Notes: generated by a model from the letters alone, not told the origin. 64,000 nt of DNA from Miltoncostaea sp963703045 (GCA_963703045.1 OY969782.1:1302001-1366000); one strand, 5' to 3'. Positions 8,901 through 18,459 are shown, counted from the first letter of the stretch. A program made the numbers and translations.

Positions 8901-10286
8901 TCAGCCCTCCCGCTCGACCGGGTTGCCGGCCCGCTCCCAGGTGCCGACGCCACCGCCGGTCACGTGGGCCACGCGCGTGGCGCCGAGGCGCTGCACCAGG
9001 CTCGCGCCGATGCCCGCCCGCTGACCCGACGCGCAGATGACGGCGACCGGCAGGGCGGGGTCGATCCCCTCGGGGAGCGCGCCGAGCCCGTGGTAGGGGC
9101 GGTGCACCGCGCCGGGGATGTGCCCGGCGCGCCATTCGGCGTCCTCGCGCACGTCGAGCACCTGCAGGGTGTGGTCGGCGGCGAGCCGGCGCGGAAGGCT
9201 CTCGACCGGCAGGCGCTCGACGCGCGCCACGTCGCGGCCCTCCTCGCGCCAGCTCGTCATGCCGCCCGACAGGAACCCCGCGATCGCCGTGATGCCGACG
9301 GCGGCGGCGAGCCGCGCGGCGGCGGAGGCGTCGGCGTCGTCGCGCCCGATCAGCACGACCTCGGGGCCGAGTGCCGCGAGCCAGCCGAGGCGGGTGCCGA
9401 AGCCGGCCCGCAGCGTGGTGATCGAGACGGCGCCGGGCACGTGCGCCTCGTCGAACTGCAGGTCGGTGCGCACATCGACGACCAGGGCGCCCGCGGCGCG
9501 GCGGCGCTCGACCTGGCCCGGGGTCATCGGTCGCGCGGTGACGGCGTGGTCGGCGAGGGGACCCCGGTTGAGCGCGACGATGCGCGACACGTTGGGGGGC
9601 TGGGGCCCGAGGGCGGCGAGCGAGCGGTCGACGAACTCCGCCTCGTCGCGCACGCGCAGCAGCGGGTTGTGGTCCCGCTCGTAGCCGATCGTCGAGCTGA
9701 TCTTCATGCTCATGCCGGGCCCCCCGCACATGGATCCGCCCAGGTGGCCGGGCCAGACCTCGGTCTCGGGCGGCATCCGCAGCAGACGCTCGCCGAGGCT
9801 GCGGAAGATGTCGCGCGCGCCGTCCTCGGCCGCCACGGCGAGGTCGGGGCGGGCGACGTCGCCGACGAACAGGGAGTCGCCGGTCAGCACCGCCCACGGC
9901 TCCGGGCCGCGCGAGGAGTCGACGAGCGCGAAGGCGGTGTGCTCCGGCCGGTGGCCGGGCGTGTGCACGGCGCGGATGCGCACCGCGCCGAGCGCGAGCT
10001 CCCAGCCGTCGCCGATCGGGTCGTGGGGGTACTCCGCGCCCGCGTCGGCGTGCACGTGGATGGTCGCGCCGGTCGCCTCGTGCAGGCGGCCGTGGCCCGA
10101 GACGTGATCGGCGTGGGTGTGGGTCTCGAGGACGTGCTCGATGTTGACGCCGAGGTAGCGCGCGACCCGCAGGTAGTCGTCGACCTCGAGGCTCGGGTCG
10201 ACCACGGCGGCCACCCCGGCCCGCTCGTCGCCCACCAGGTACGAGGCGCACCCGAGATCGTCGTGCACGAACTGTCGGAAGACCAT
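8901..10286 (-). CDS. Persulfide dioxygenase-like metallo-beta-lactamase with two rhodanese domains
   Basis: A 461-residue cytoplasmic enzyme. The N-terminal metallo-beta-lactamase domain has HTHADH (about residue 56) and the downstream His/Asp ligands (HTPGH, TGDSLF) of ETHE1/BLH-type persulfide dioxygenases, which oxidise glutathione or related persulfide to sulfite. Two C-terminal rhodanese domains follow. The first (VVDVRTDLQFDEAHVPGA) lacks a catalytic Cys in its active loop (IGRDDAD). The second (VLDVREDAEW ... CASGQRAG) keeps it and can transfer sulfane sulfur. ATG 10286 has a GGGAGGGG site. The partner TauE exporter downstream fits sulfide detoxification. Confidence 0.88.
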   Translation of the reverse strand: MVFRQFVHDDLGCASYLVGDERAGVAAVVDPSLEVDDYLRVARYLGVNIEHVLETHTHADHVSGHGRLHEATGATIHVHADAGAEYPHDPIGDGWELALGAVRIRAVHTPGHRPEHTAFALVDSSRGPEPWAVLTGDSLFVGDVARPDLAVAAEDGARDIFRSLGERLLRMPPETEVWPGHLGGSMCGGPGMSMKISSTIGYERDHNPLLRVRDEAEFVDRSLAALGPQPPNVSRIVALNRGPLADHAVTARPMTPGQVERRRAAGALVVDVRTDLQFDEAHVPGAVSITTLRAGFGTRLGWLAALGPEVVLIGRDDADASAAARLAAAVGITAIAGFLSGGMTSWREEGRDVARVERLPVESLPRRLAADHTLQVLDVREDAEWRAGHIPGAVHRPYHGLGALPEGIDPALPVAVICASGQRAGIGASLVQRLGATRVAHVTGGGVGTWERAGNPVEREG

Positions 10287-10361
10287 CCGGCCCCTCCCTC
10301 GCGCGTCATGGGACGCCCGCACATCCTCCCCCGGCGGAGAGGGTGCGCGGAAGCCCCCGTG

Positions 10362-12471
10362 TCAGTGTCCGAACCTCACCTCGGGCAACGCCCGGGCCAG
10401 CCAGCGGGGGCGCCACCAGGCCGCCGGCCCGGCGAGGCGCAGGGCGACCGGCATCAGCAGCAGGCGCACGAGCAGCGCGTCGAGCAGCACCGCGACGCCG
10501 AGGATGATGCCCATCTCCTTCGGCGGCAGCGGACCCGACAGCGCGAACGTGAAGAACACCGCCACCATCACCCCGCCCGCGGCGAGGATCACCCGCCCCG
10601 ACTGGGCCAGGCCGCCGACCGCCGCCTCCCGCGCGTCGCCCGACCGGTCCCAGTGCTCCTTGGCCGACGAGAGCAGGAACACGGTGTAGTCCATCGAGAT
10701 CGCGAAGATCATCGCGAAGAAGAACACCGGGCCCCAGGCGTCGAGGAAGCCCTGCGACTCGAACCCGAGGGGGCCGGCGAGCCAGCCCTCCTGGAAGACC
10801 AGGCGGGCCACGCCGAACGCCGCCGCGGTCGACAGCAGGCTGGTGACGACGCCGATCGCGGCGACCACCGGGGCCTGGAAGGCGACGAGCAGCAGCACGA
10901 AGCCGAGCGCCATGACCACCCCGATGACGACCGGGGTGTACCGCGCGAGCGCTGCCTCGAGGTCGTGGTTCTCGGCGGCGGCGCCGCCCACCAGCACCCC
11001 GGCCGGCAGCGCCTCGCGCAGGCGGTCGACCGTGTCGCCGAGCGCGGGGTCGGACGGATCGACCGCCGGGACCGCCGCGACCAGGGCGAGCCCGTCGGCG
11101 CCCGGCGCGGGCGGGGCGGCCTGCGCGATGCCGGGGTCGGCGGCGGCCACGCGCCGGGCCTCGGCCATCTCGTCGGCGGGGCCGACGAGCTGCAGCCCGC
11201 CGGGGGCGCCGGGGCCGAACCCGTCCACCACCTGCACGTAGCCGACGCGCGACGGGTCATCGGGCGGGACGACGGCGATCGAGGGCATCCCGGTGCGCAG
11301 GCCGAGCACGGGGGCGGCGAGGACCAGCAGCACGATCAGGGCGGGCAGGCCGTAGAGGGCGGGCTTCGACCAGAGGCGCTCGCCCCACCGCGCGAACCGC
11401 CGCGACCGGTGCTCGGGGGCCCGCGCCCAGGGAAGCGCGAAGCGGTCGATCCGCTCGCCGAGGCGTGCCAGCACCGCCGGCAGCAGCGTGAGCGTGGCGC
11501 CGAGCACGAAGACGACCGACAGCATGATCCCGAGCGCCATCGAGCGGAACGCCGGGCTCGGCACGATCATCACGGCCGACAGCGCGATCAGCACCGTGAC
11601 GCCCGAGAAGAGCACGGCCTTGCCGGCCGTGTCCATGGTCACCGCCGCGGCCTCGACCCGCGAGAGCTTCGACCCCGACAGGGCCGCCCGGAACCGCACG
11701 ACGATGAACAGCGCGTAGTCGATGCCGAGCGCGAGGGCGAACATGAGGGCGAAGTTCATCGCCCAGATGGAGACGTCGAAGAGCTGGGCCATGACCACGA
11801 GGGAGCCGGCCGAGGCCGCCAGGCTCAGGATCGTCAGCAGCAGGGGCAGACCGGCGGCGACGAGCGCACCGAAGGCGACGACCAGGATGGCCAGGGTGAC
11901 CGGCCATGAGATCAGCTCCGACTTGAGCATCGCCTCCTTGTTGGCCTCGTTGAAGTCGGACCACATGCCCGAGGCGCCGGTGAGGTTGGCGGTGGTGCCC
12001 GGGGCCGCGGCGTCGCGGAGCGGCCCCTTGAGGTCGTCGGCCGCACGGACCATGCCCGTCGGATCCTCGGCGGCGCCGCCGATCACGATGGCCGTGCGCC
12101 GGTCGGCGCTGAGGGTGCCGGCGGCCGCGCTCGGCGGGACGACGGTCGAGACGGCCTCGTCGGCGCGCCAGCATCTCCTGCACGCGGCCGACGGTCGTCC
12201 GGAAGGCGGGGTCGTCCGCCCGCAGGGTGTCCGACGCGACGACGACCTGCAGGGCGCTGCTGGCGCCACCGCCGAACGCGCCCTGCACGACGTCGCGGAC
12301 CCGCACCGACTCGGAGCCCGAATCCTCCCACCCGGCCCCCGAGAGCGCGGTCTCGACGCGCGGCGCGAGCGCCCCGAGGCCGACCACGAGCACGATCCAG
12401 ACGACCGCGACGATGCGGCCGTGGGTCGCCGACCAGCGGCCGAGGCGCCCGATCGGGCCGACGGCGCTCAC
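10362..12471 (-). CDS. MMPL-family RND transporter, one frameshift
   Basis: An inner-membrane exporter of about 700 residues in the MmpL class, which moves lipids or hydrophobic compounds. The N-terminal helix (VAVVWIVLVVGLGALAP) lies in the frame starting at GTG 12471. Near 12161-12169 an extra base shifts the frame, and the rest runs to 10362. It contains two blocks of about five helices with the diagnostic ALGIDYALFIVVRFR and ISMDYTVFLLSSAKEH segments, whose Asp-Tyr pairs carry the proton relay. GTGA overlap with the upstream ArsR gene shows one operon. The frameshift is probably an assembly error since both sides are conserved. Confidence 0.85.
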
Positions 12472-12815
12472 GCCGCGCCGCCGAGCGTCAGCAGGATCTG
12501 CCGGCGCCGCTCGAGGTCGCGGCCGAGGCCGTCGCACACCACCTCGCAGAGGTCGAACACGGTCGGGTCGGCGATGCGGCAGCGCACCGAGGTGCCGCGC
12601 TTCTCGCGGGCGACGATGCCGTCGCGCACGAGCACGGCGAGGTGCTTCGACACGTTCTGCTGGCTCGTGCCGAGGTCCTCGGCGAGCTCGCCGACGCCCC
12701 TCTCGCCATCGCGCAGGCGGTCGAGGATGCGGATGCGCATCGGCTCGCCCAGCAGGCGGAAGCGCTCGGCGATGAGGTCGACGACCTCGAGGGGAAGGGG
12801 GTGCGGCACGGCCAT
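12468..12815 (-). CDS. ArsR-family winged-helix repressor
   Basis: A 115-residue DNA-binding protein. The winged helix spans residues about 12-85 with FRLLGEPMRIRILDRLRDGE and the recognition helix TSQQNVSKHLAVL. It lacks the CxC metal site of classical ArsR, so the inducer may not be a metal. Two Cys occur near the C-terminus (CEVVCDG) and could act as a redox or metal switch. ATG 12815 is preferred to ATG 12827 because GGAGGAG lies immediately upstream of it. It is the first gene of the operon with the MMPL transporter, and the palindrome at 12854-12869 is its likely operator. Confidence 0.88.
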   Translation of the reverse strand: MAVPHPLPLEVVDLIAERFRLLGEPMRIRILDRLRDGERGVGELAEDLGTSQQNVSKHLAVLVRDGIVAREKRGTSVRCRIADPTVFDLCEVVCDGLGRDLERRRQILLTLGGAA

Positions 12816-12853
12816 CGGCTCCTCCATCTACAACTGGCAGCGCGCACAACCGT

Positions 12854-12869
12854 ACAACTATTCAGTTGT
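12854..12869. promoter_or_regulatory. Perfect inverted repeat, probable ArsR operator
   Basis: ACAACT-ATTC-AGTTGT is a perfect 6-4-6 palindrome 39 bp upstream of the ArsR start. A further half-site TACAACT lies at 12829-12835, next to the ribosome site. This AT-richer patch stands out in a region above 70% GC. Autoregulation of the ArsR-MMPL operon is the simple reading; the site is inferred by position and symmetry. Confidence 0.6.
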
Positions 12870-13026
12870 TGATGGAAGGTCGGCGGGACGCGCCGCCTCG
12901 GCAGGCGCCCTCCGGCACCTCACAGGTCGGGCGCGGCGTGCTCGCCAGGGTGGTGCCGGCGGCGCCCCTGGCGCCCCTGGGGGGTGGCGCGGCGGGCCGA
13001 TCACCTCCGGTCCCGCGTCTCGATCA

Positions 13027-13098
13027 TGGGCAGTACTGGGATCGAACCAGTGACCCCTCGCGTGTGAGGCGAGTGCTCTCCCGCTGAGCTAACTGCCC
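13027..13098 (-). tRNA. tRNA-Val (CAC anticodon)
   Basis: The minus strand folds into a cloverleaf. The acceptor is GGGCAGT/ACTGCCC, the D arm GCTC...GAGC, the anticodon stem CTCGC/GCGAG with loop CTCACAC, and the T arm ACTGG-TTCGATC-CCAGT. The loop gives anticodon CAC, reading GUG. The discriminator is A, and CCA is not encoded. Confidence 0.97.
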
Positions 13099-13265
13099 GG
13101 GGTCGCGGAGGATACCACCGCTCCGCGGCGCCCCGGCTCCCTCACCCGCGCGGGTGAGCCCGGGCCGCAGGATCATGCGCACGGATGATGCCCCGCCGGC
13201 GACCGCCGAGGAGACTCGTCGCGACACCGCACACGGCGCACCGCGCCCCTCCCCAAGGACGACAC

Positions 13266-13778
13266 ATGCGACGCACCCCCACCCTCCTCGGCGTCGCCCT
13301 CGTCGCCGCGGCCACCGCGTCGGCGGTGGCGGTCACCAGCGGCAGCGCCCAGGCCCCCGGCGGCACGACCCTCACCTTCGTCGAGCGCAGCCTCGACTCC
13401 CAAACCGTCGTTTCCGACGCCCCGCCGCGCGCGAAGAAGAACGAGTTCGTGGGCAGGGGCGACACGGCCATCTTCGCCGCCGCCGTCTACGACGCGACCA
13501 ACACGAGCAGGCTCGGGCGCTTCGCCGCCCGATGCACCTTCGAGAAGGTGACGAAGCGCTTCGTCGGATCCACGGCGGTCTGCGACGGCGCCTACGCGCT
13601 CCGCGACGGGCAGCTGACCTTCCAGACCCGTCTGACCGTCCCCGGCGACACGGGGTCGATCCGGTTCGCCGTCACGGGCGGCACCGGCGCCTACGCCGGC
13701 GCACGCGGCTCGGGGGTCAACACCCCCCGCGCGGGCAGCGACGTGCTCTCGGACACGGTGATCACCCTCCTGCCGTAG
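13266..13778 (+). CDS. Secreted allene-oxide-cyclase-barrel-like protein
   Basis: 170 residues with a signal peptide (LLGVALVAAATASAVAVTSGSAQA). A beta-barrel domain follows, showing TLTFVERSLDSQ, GDTAIFAAAVYDATN and AVTGGTGAYAGARGSG. The last resembles the GGTGxYxGARG loop of allene-oxide-cyclase/dirigent-like barrels common in soil actinobacteria. No enzymatic function is established for these bacterial versions. ATG 13266 has AAGGA upstream and sets the signal peptide. It is a single-gene unit closed by the hairpin at 13798. Confidence 0.72.
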   Translation: MRRTPTLLGVALVAAATASAVAVTSGSAQAPGGTTLTFVERSLDSQTVVSDAPPRAKKNEFVGRGDTAIFAAAVYDATNTSRLGRFAARCTFEKVTKRFVGSTAVCDGAYALRDGQLTFQTRLTVPGDTGSIRFAVTGGTGAYAGARGSGVNTPRAGSDVLSDTVITLLP

Positions 13779-13797
13779 GGCGCGGACGACTCGTCAG

Positions 13798-13826
13798 CGG
13801 CTCCCGGCCCCGAGCGCCGGGAGCCG
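13798..13826. terminator. Bidirectional hairpin between convergent genes
   Basis: CGGCTCCCGG and CCGGGAGCCG form a perfect 10-bp stem with a 9-base loop. It sits between the convergent stops at 13778 and 13848, where a shared terminator is expected. Confidence 0.7.
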
Positions 13827-13847
13827 CCGACCCCGGGACGGGGCCGA

Positions 13848-14489
13848 TCAGCCCCCCGCGGCCTCGTTCTCGGCGAGCGCGGCGGCGACGATCGCGCGCA
13901 CCGTCCACCGCGCGGTCTCCCGGACCTCCTCCGGCGACAGCTCGCACACGTCACGCAGCGTCACCACGGCCTCGGTGCCGATCGCGAGGGCGATCGCGTG
14001 CCGCAGCCGACGGGTGAGACCGGGCCCGAGCGTGCCGGCGTACGGCGCGAGCGCGGCATCGATCAGCGGAAGCCGCCGCCCGGGGCGCGCGCCGCGGTCG
14101 CCCGGGCCGCCGGCCAGCCACGCCTCGCTCATCACGCGGGTGATCACGTGCACCGCCACCTCGTCGGCGAGCAGCAGCGGGTTGGTCGCCTCCTCGACCG
14201 CGAGCATGCGGTCCGCGAGGCTGCCCGCATCCTCGGGGAAGAGGATCTCGGCCGGGACGACCGACCGGTCGAGCACCGCGTCGGTCAACAGGTCCTCGCT
14301 CGAGGTGAAGTACCGGTACGCCGTGGCGCGCGACACGTCGGCGCGTTCGGCGACGTCGTCGAGCGACGGGCGCAGGCCCTCGTCGAGCAACGCGTTGGCC
14401 GCATCGAGGAGAGCCTGCCGGGTCCGCCGCTTCTGCGCCACGCGGCCGCCCCGGATGGCGGGCGAGGTCGTGGCGTCGCGAGGGGTCAT
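13848..14489 (-). CDS. TetR-family transcriptional regulator
   Basis: 213 residues. The N-terminal helix-turn-helix (residues about 17-65) contains LLDAANALLDEGLRPSLDDV and VSRATAYRYFTSSEDLL, the TetR signature with the YRYF recognition helix. The C-terminal ligand domain is all-helical. ATG 14489 overlaps the cupin stop (ATGA), so the two are translationally coupled, with the regulator second. It probably controls its own cupin operon. Confidence 0.9.
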   Translation of the reverse strand: MTPRDATTSPAIRGGRVAQKRRTRQALLDAANALLDEGLRPSLDDVAERADVSRATAYRYFTSSEDLLTDAVLDRSVVPAEILFPEDAGSLADRMLAVEEATNPLLLADEVAVHVITRVMSEAWLAGGPGDRGARPGRRLPLIDAALAPYAGTLGPGLTRRLRHAIALAIGTEAVVTLRDVCELSPEEVRETARWTVRAIVAAALAENEAAGG

Positions 14490-14947
14490 CGCGCCGGTGC
14501 CGCCGCCTCGGCCGGGACGGCGCCGTTGCGGACGAAGCTGTCGATGATCTTCGGGATCATCGACTCGTCGGTCGAGCGCTCGTACGCGTCCGCCTCGTCG
14601 GCGTCGATGCCGCACTCGACGAAGAACTGCTCGAAGCCCTGTGGCTCCCACCCCGTGATGAAGCGGGCCGGCCGGTCCCCCGGCACCCGGAACGTGTGGA
14701 CCGCGTTGCCCGGGACGACGAAGTAGTCGCCCTCTCCCACCGCGTGCCACCCGCCGTCAACCATGATCTCGAGCCTGCCGGCGAGCATGTAGAAGAACTC
14801 GTCCGAGTCGGTGTGGTGGTGAGGCGGCGGCCCGGGGACGTGGGGCGTCACCACGACATCGACCGCGGCGATGCGGCCACCGACGACCATCGGGGTCACC
14901 TCGTGGCCGAGGATCATGAGCTTCTTCGCGCCGTTCGCGCCAGGCAT
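14486..14947 (-). CDS. Cupin-domain protein
   Basis: A 153-residue single-domain cupin. Motif 1 is PHHHTDSDEFFYMLAGRLEI, giving His-His-Glu metal ligands, and motif 2 is PGNAVHTFRVPGDRP with the last His. It is likely a small metalloenzyme (dioxygenase or isomerase type) or a ligand-binding protein; the substrate is unknown. It is first in an operon with the TetR gene. The region upstream (14948-15010) has three CATCTCA/TGAGATG half-sites at 14945, 14970 and 14999, the outer two inverted, which may be regulator sites. Confidence 0.82.
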   Translation of the reverse strand: MPGANGAKKLMILGHEVTPMVVGGRIAAVDVVVTPHVPGPPPHHHTDSDEFFYMLAGRLEIMVDGGWHAVGEGDYFVVPGNAVHTFRVPGDRPARFITGWEPQGFEQFFVECGIDADEADAYERSTDESMIPKIIDSFVRNGAVPAEAAAPAR

Positions 14948-15187
14948 CTCATGACCTCCGTGATCCGTTCATCTCATCGTGATACTTCCGTTGCTTCGTG
15001 AGATGTAAGTACCACGAGTCAGACCGGAGGCGCAACCGGCGTCGGTGCGAGGAGCCGAGAAGACCCGTCGCTCGCACGCTCAACTGCGCAGCGGCGGGGA
15101 GGTCGAGGCGGGGCGAGGCGAGCACGGCCCCGGACGACGAGAACCCCGGCCACAACCATGCGTGACCGGGGTTCGCGGGTCGTGCCA

Positions 15188-15280
<93 letters not shown>

Positions 15281-15357
15281 CGGTGGGCGATCGTAGCGGA
15301 GGCCTGCCCCGCCCGCGCCCACGCGGGCGGCGGCGGCGGCTTGGTACCCTCCGCCGC

Positions 15358-15446
15358 GGAGGGGTGGCAGAGCGGTCGAATGCGGCGGTCTCGAAAACCG
15401 TTTCGGGGTTTCGGCTCCGACGGGGGTTCAAATCCCCCCCCCTCCG
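15358..15446 (+). tRNA. tRNA-Ser (CGA anticodon)
   Basis: An 89-nt class II tRNA. The acceptor is GGAGGGG/CCCCTCC, the anticodon loop CTCGAAA within CGGT/ACCG gives CGA, and the long variable arm ends CGGCTCCGA. The T arm is GGGGG-TTCAAAT-CCCCC and the discriminator is G. The 3' end faces the accessory segment with rph, so this is a plausible integration site, but I found no duplicated 3' end. Confidence 0.97.
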
Positions 15447-15515
15447 CTGTTCTCCGTGAGATCCCCGCCTGGTTGCGGGATCTGGCAGGCGGCACGGCTC
15501 GCCGTTCGAGAGTGC

Positions 15516-15711
15516 TCAAGACCGCTCGTTCTGAAGGGCGCTGTGTGGCGCACCCTGCGAAGCCACCGCGCTGCCGCCACTCGCGAAGGTCTCTTGCACG
15601 AGATCCTCAGCGTCCTCGAGCGAGCCGAGCACGCGGTAGCAAGTGGACCTGCAGCTCGCGGCGGGAGCGCTCGCCCGGCACCGCGAAGGCTCGTCGTCCG
15701 GTCGTCTCCAT
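15516..15711 (-). pseudogene. Truncated RNA polymerase sigma-factor fragment
   Basis: From ATG 15711 the minus strand reads METTGRRAFAVPGERSRREL and then QVH. After one extra base near 15640 it continues CYRVLGSLEDAEDLVQETFA. This is region 2 of a sigma-70/ECF-type factor of the SigG/SigJ class, which normally exceeds 300 residues. The rest is lost: after ETFA the sequence is unrelated and stops at 15516. It lies between tRNA-Ser(CGA) and rph, so it may mark a rearrangement or island boundary. The rest of 15447-15831 shows no gene. Confidence 0.65.
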
Positions 15712-15831
15712 CCGATCCATATGTCCTTGTGACGTATCGAGCGGGCCGAACTCATCGAACGCCGACACTGCCCCGCGGCTCCGGGCCGGCGAGCGGCCCG
15801 ATCTCGTCGCGCACGATCGCCACCGTGGCCG

Positions 15832-18459
15832 TCACAGGCGTCGCCGTCGGGTGGGCGCGCCCGGCGAGGGCAGGATCTCGACGTACCCGTCCGTTCCATG
15901 CACGCGGATGCGCTGCCCATCGCGGAGCAGCCGGGTCGCGTCCTCCACGCCCACGACGGCCGGCAAGCCGTACTCCCGGGCGATCACCGCGCCGTGGGTC
16001 ATCAGGCCCCCCACCTCCGTCACCAGGCCCGTGGCCGAGACGAACAGTGGCGTCCAGCTGGGGTCGGTGTAGGCCGTGACCAGGATGTCGCCGGGTTCGA
16101 GATCGGCCTCGGCCATGTCCAGGACGACGCGGGCCCGCCCCTCGACGGTCCCGGCGGAAACGGACAAACCGACCAGCGCGCCGTCCGGCAGATCGTCGCG
16201 TCGGTACGACCCCGCGATGACCTCGCCCTCCGACGTGAGCACCCGGGGTGGCGTGAGCGCGTGATACGACCTGAACGCGTCCTTGCGCCGGCGGATGAGC
16301 CGGTCATCGACCCGGTTCGAGCGCACGAGGCCGTGGAGCTCCTGCAGGGTCAGGTAGAAGATGTCGGCTTCCTCCCGAATCACGTTGGCCTGCACGAGGC
16401 GCTCGGCCTCGTCCAGCAGCGCCTCCTTGTAGACGAAGTAGCGGCTGACCATCGCGTACTTCGGGTACTCCCGGTATCCGATGAAGGTCCGGACCCGGTC
16501 GATCATCCGCTTGGTGTCTTCGGCCTTCCGCTCCCCATCCGGCAGGGCCCGCAAGCGCTCCAGCAGCTCCTGTTCCTTCGTCCAGGCCTCCAGCCGCCCC
16601 TGCTCGAAGCGGCGTCGAGCGGCGCCCGGCTCGAAGTTCCTGATGTTGCCGAGGATGGCGGGCACGAGCGTGGCGGGGCGCTCGCTCCAGCGCGGCCTGG
16701 TGATGTCGATCTCGCCGACGCCTCGCATGCCGTATCTGTCGAGGTAGCCGCAGATGGCGTCGCGCGCGTCGCGCCCGCCCTCGAGCTCGTCCATCTCGTT
16801 GAGGAATCCGTCGTCCTCGACGCGCTCGAGAAAGGCCACCACATCCGGGTGCGGGCGGATCGCGTCCGCGACGTCCAGGAGCGCCAGCCCCATCTCTGAT
16901 GTGACGTTGTTCGGGACCGACTGCGTGAGCACGTCGGCCGCGTTCCTCTCGCCCAGCCACGCCTGCAGCCGCTCGTTGAGCCACCAGGTGGCCTCCATCC
17001 CCGCCATGATCACCTGAAGGCTCCGCGGGTCGAACAGCATCCGCTGCAGCTCCTTGAGATCCGCCAGGATGAAGTCGAGCAGCGCGGATCCGGACCTCGT
17101 GCGGATGTCGCGCTTCACGGCCGCGAGTGAGGCCTGGCTGCGGCCGATCAGATCGGCGACGATTGCCGGATCCGTCTCGATCGGGTCGGGCGCGGCGCTG
17201 GCCGGCACCCCGCCGTACCCCTCGTCCGGAAGCAACCGGATGACGTCACCGCGCTCGAGGACGGTCTGCAGCGCGTCCCCGATCAGCGGATCGGATCTCC
17301 CGAGGATCTCCAGGAGGCCCGCGCGGCTTGCCGGCGATGCCAGCCGTCGGGTGACATCGATGAACAACCTCCCGCCGGCCTCGAACGTCGGCGCCGGGCC
17401 CGTCAGCCGCCATAGGGAGATCCCCAGGGGCTTCATGGGGTCGGTCATCATCTGCTGATGACCGACGGAGACGTAGACGTGGCTCTCCTGGTCGTCGGCA
17501 TCAGGGATAGGAAACAGCGTGGTGATCGGCCGGCTCTGGACGATGTGGAAGCCGTCGTCGTCGAGGCACCATTCGATGTCCTGGGGGCGGCCGAAGTGCG
17601 CTTCGATCCGCCGGCCTAGCTGCGCGAGCCGCACGACCTGAGCATCCGTCAGCGCCGGCTGCTCCTGCCGCTCCGGTTCGATCGCTCGCTCCTGCGTCCC
17701 GCCTGCCGGCGAGGAGGCGATGGCGAGTCGCTTGGTGGCAACCGCCTTGGCGATGACCTCGCCCTCTCGCACCGTGTAGCTGTCCGGGTTCACCACGCCG
17801 CGGACCAACCCCTCGCCGAGGTCGGGGACGGCCTCCACGGAAGCGATCCTGCGGTTGCCGCTGACGGGGTCGGCCGTGAACAGAACGCCGGCCGCCTGCG
17901 GCACGACCATCCGCTGAACGACCACGGCCATGTGGACCTCGCGGTGATCGACGCCGTTGCGCAGGCGGTAGGTCACCGCCCGTTCGGTGAAGAGCGAGGC
18001 CCAACACCGGCTGACCTGCCTCAGGACCGCCGCTGCGCTCACGACGTTCAGGTACGTGTCGTGCTGACCCGCGAAGGATGCCGTCGGCAGATCCTCCGCC
18101 GTCGCGCTCGATCGGACGGCGTAGGCGCCGTGCTCGCCGAGTCTCGTGAGGGCGTGGGTGATCGCCGCCACCAGGTCGTCGGGGATGACGCTCCCCTCCA
18201 GGATCCGACGGATCTCGCCGCTGAGCGCGCTGATCGCCTCCCGGTCGTCCGGCCCGAGGCTCGACAGCCGCTCGAGCCGAGCGTCGATCCCCGGTGTCTC
18301 CCCCACCATCCGCCGGAAGGCATCGGTCGTCACGCAGAAGCCCGCCGGCACTCCGATGTCGTCGATCCGCGACAGCTCTCCTAGGCTCGCGCCCTTGCCG
18401 CCGACGACCGCGACCCGCGTCTGGTCGATCTCCTGGAGTCCCAACACATAGGGGCCCAT
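15832..18459 (-). CDS. rph: Rifampin phosphotransferase
   Basis: An 875-residue cytoplasmic enzyme that inactivates rifamycins by transferring the beta-phosphate of ATP to the drug. Three parts are visible. The N-terminal ATP-grasp-like domain has VVGGKGASLGELS and YAVRSSATAEDLPTASFAGQ. The middle drug-binding domain is Met- and Trp-rich and carries WLNERLQAWLGERN. The C-terminal swivelling domain has GGLMTHGAVIAREYGLPAVV, whose His (about residue 822) is the phospho-carrier. Length and order match characterised Rph rather than PEP synthase. ATG 18459 lies 6 bases after AGGGAGG, whereas ATG 18465 abuts it, so 18459 is used. No rifampin-associated element is obvious upstream. Confidence 0.9.
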   Translation of the reverse strand: MGPYVLGLQEIDQTRVAVVGGKGASLGELSRIDDIGVPAGFCVTTDAFRRMVGETPGIDARLERLSSLGPDDREAISALSGEIRRILEGSVIPDDLVAAITHALTRLGEHGAYAVRSSATAEDLPTASFAGQHDTYLNVVSAAAVLRQVSRCWASLFTERAVTYRLRNGVDHREVHMAVVVQRMVVPQAAGVLFTADPVSGNRRIASVEAVPDLGEGLVRGVVNPDSYTVREGEVIAKAVATKRLAIASSPAGGTQERAIEPERQEQPALTDAQVVRLAQLGRRIEAHFGRPQDIEWCLDDDGFHIVQSRPITTLFPIPDADDQESHVYVSVGHQQMMTDPMKPLGISLWRLTGPAPTFEAGGRLFIDVTRRLASPASRAGLLEILGRSDPLIGDALQTVLERGDVIRLLPDEGYGGVPASAAPDPIETDPAIVADLIGRSQASLAAVKRDIRTRSGSALLDFILADLKELQRMLFDPRSLQVIMAGMEATWWLNERLQAWLGERNAADVLTQSVPNNVTSEMGLALLDVADAIRPHPDVVAFLERVEDDGFLNEMDELEGGRDARDAICGYLDRYGMRGVGEIDITRPRWSERPATLVPAILGNIRNFEPGAARRRFEQGRLEAWTKEQELLERLRALPDGERKAEDTKRMIDRVRTFIGYREYPKYAMVSRYFVYKEALLDEAERLVQANVIREEADIFYLTLQELHGLVRSNRVDDRLIRRRKDAFRSYHALTPPRVLTSEGEVIAGSYRRDDLPDGALVGLSVSAGTVEGRARVVLDMAEADLEPGDILVTAYTDPSWTPLFVSATGLVTEVGGLMTHGAVIAREYGLPAVVGVEDATRLLRDGQRIRVHGTDGYVEILPSPGAPTRRRRL

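Noticed and set aside
8796..11909. A 1037-codon rightward open frame antisense to the MBL and MMPL genes
   Set aside because: Its composition (long runs of Arg, Gly, Ala, His) is typical of antisense frames in GC-rich DNA, while the opposite strand encodes recognisable families.
15832..18459. Annotation as PEP synthase
   Set aside because: Length, the N-terminus, the middle domain and the TMHGxxxRE-like His segment (LMTHGAVIARE) fit rifampin phosphotransferase better, and no PEP-binding C-terminal barrel is present.
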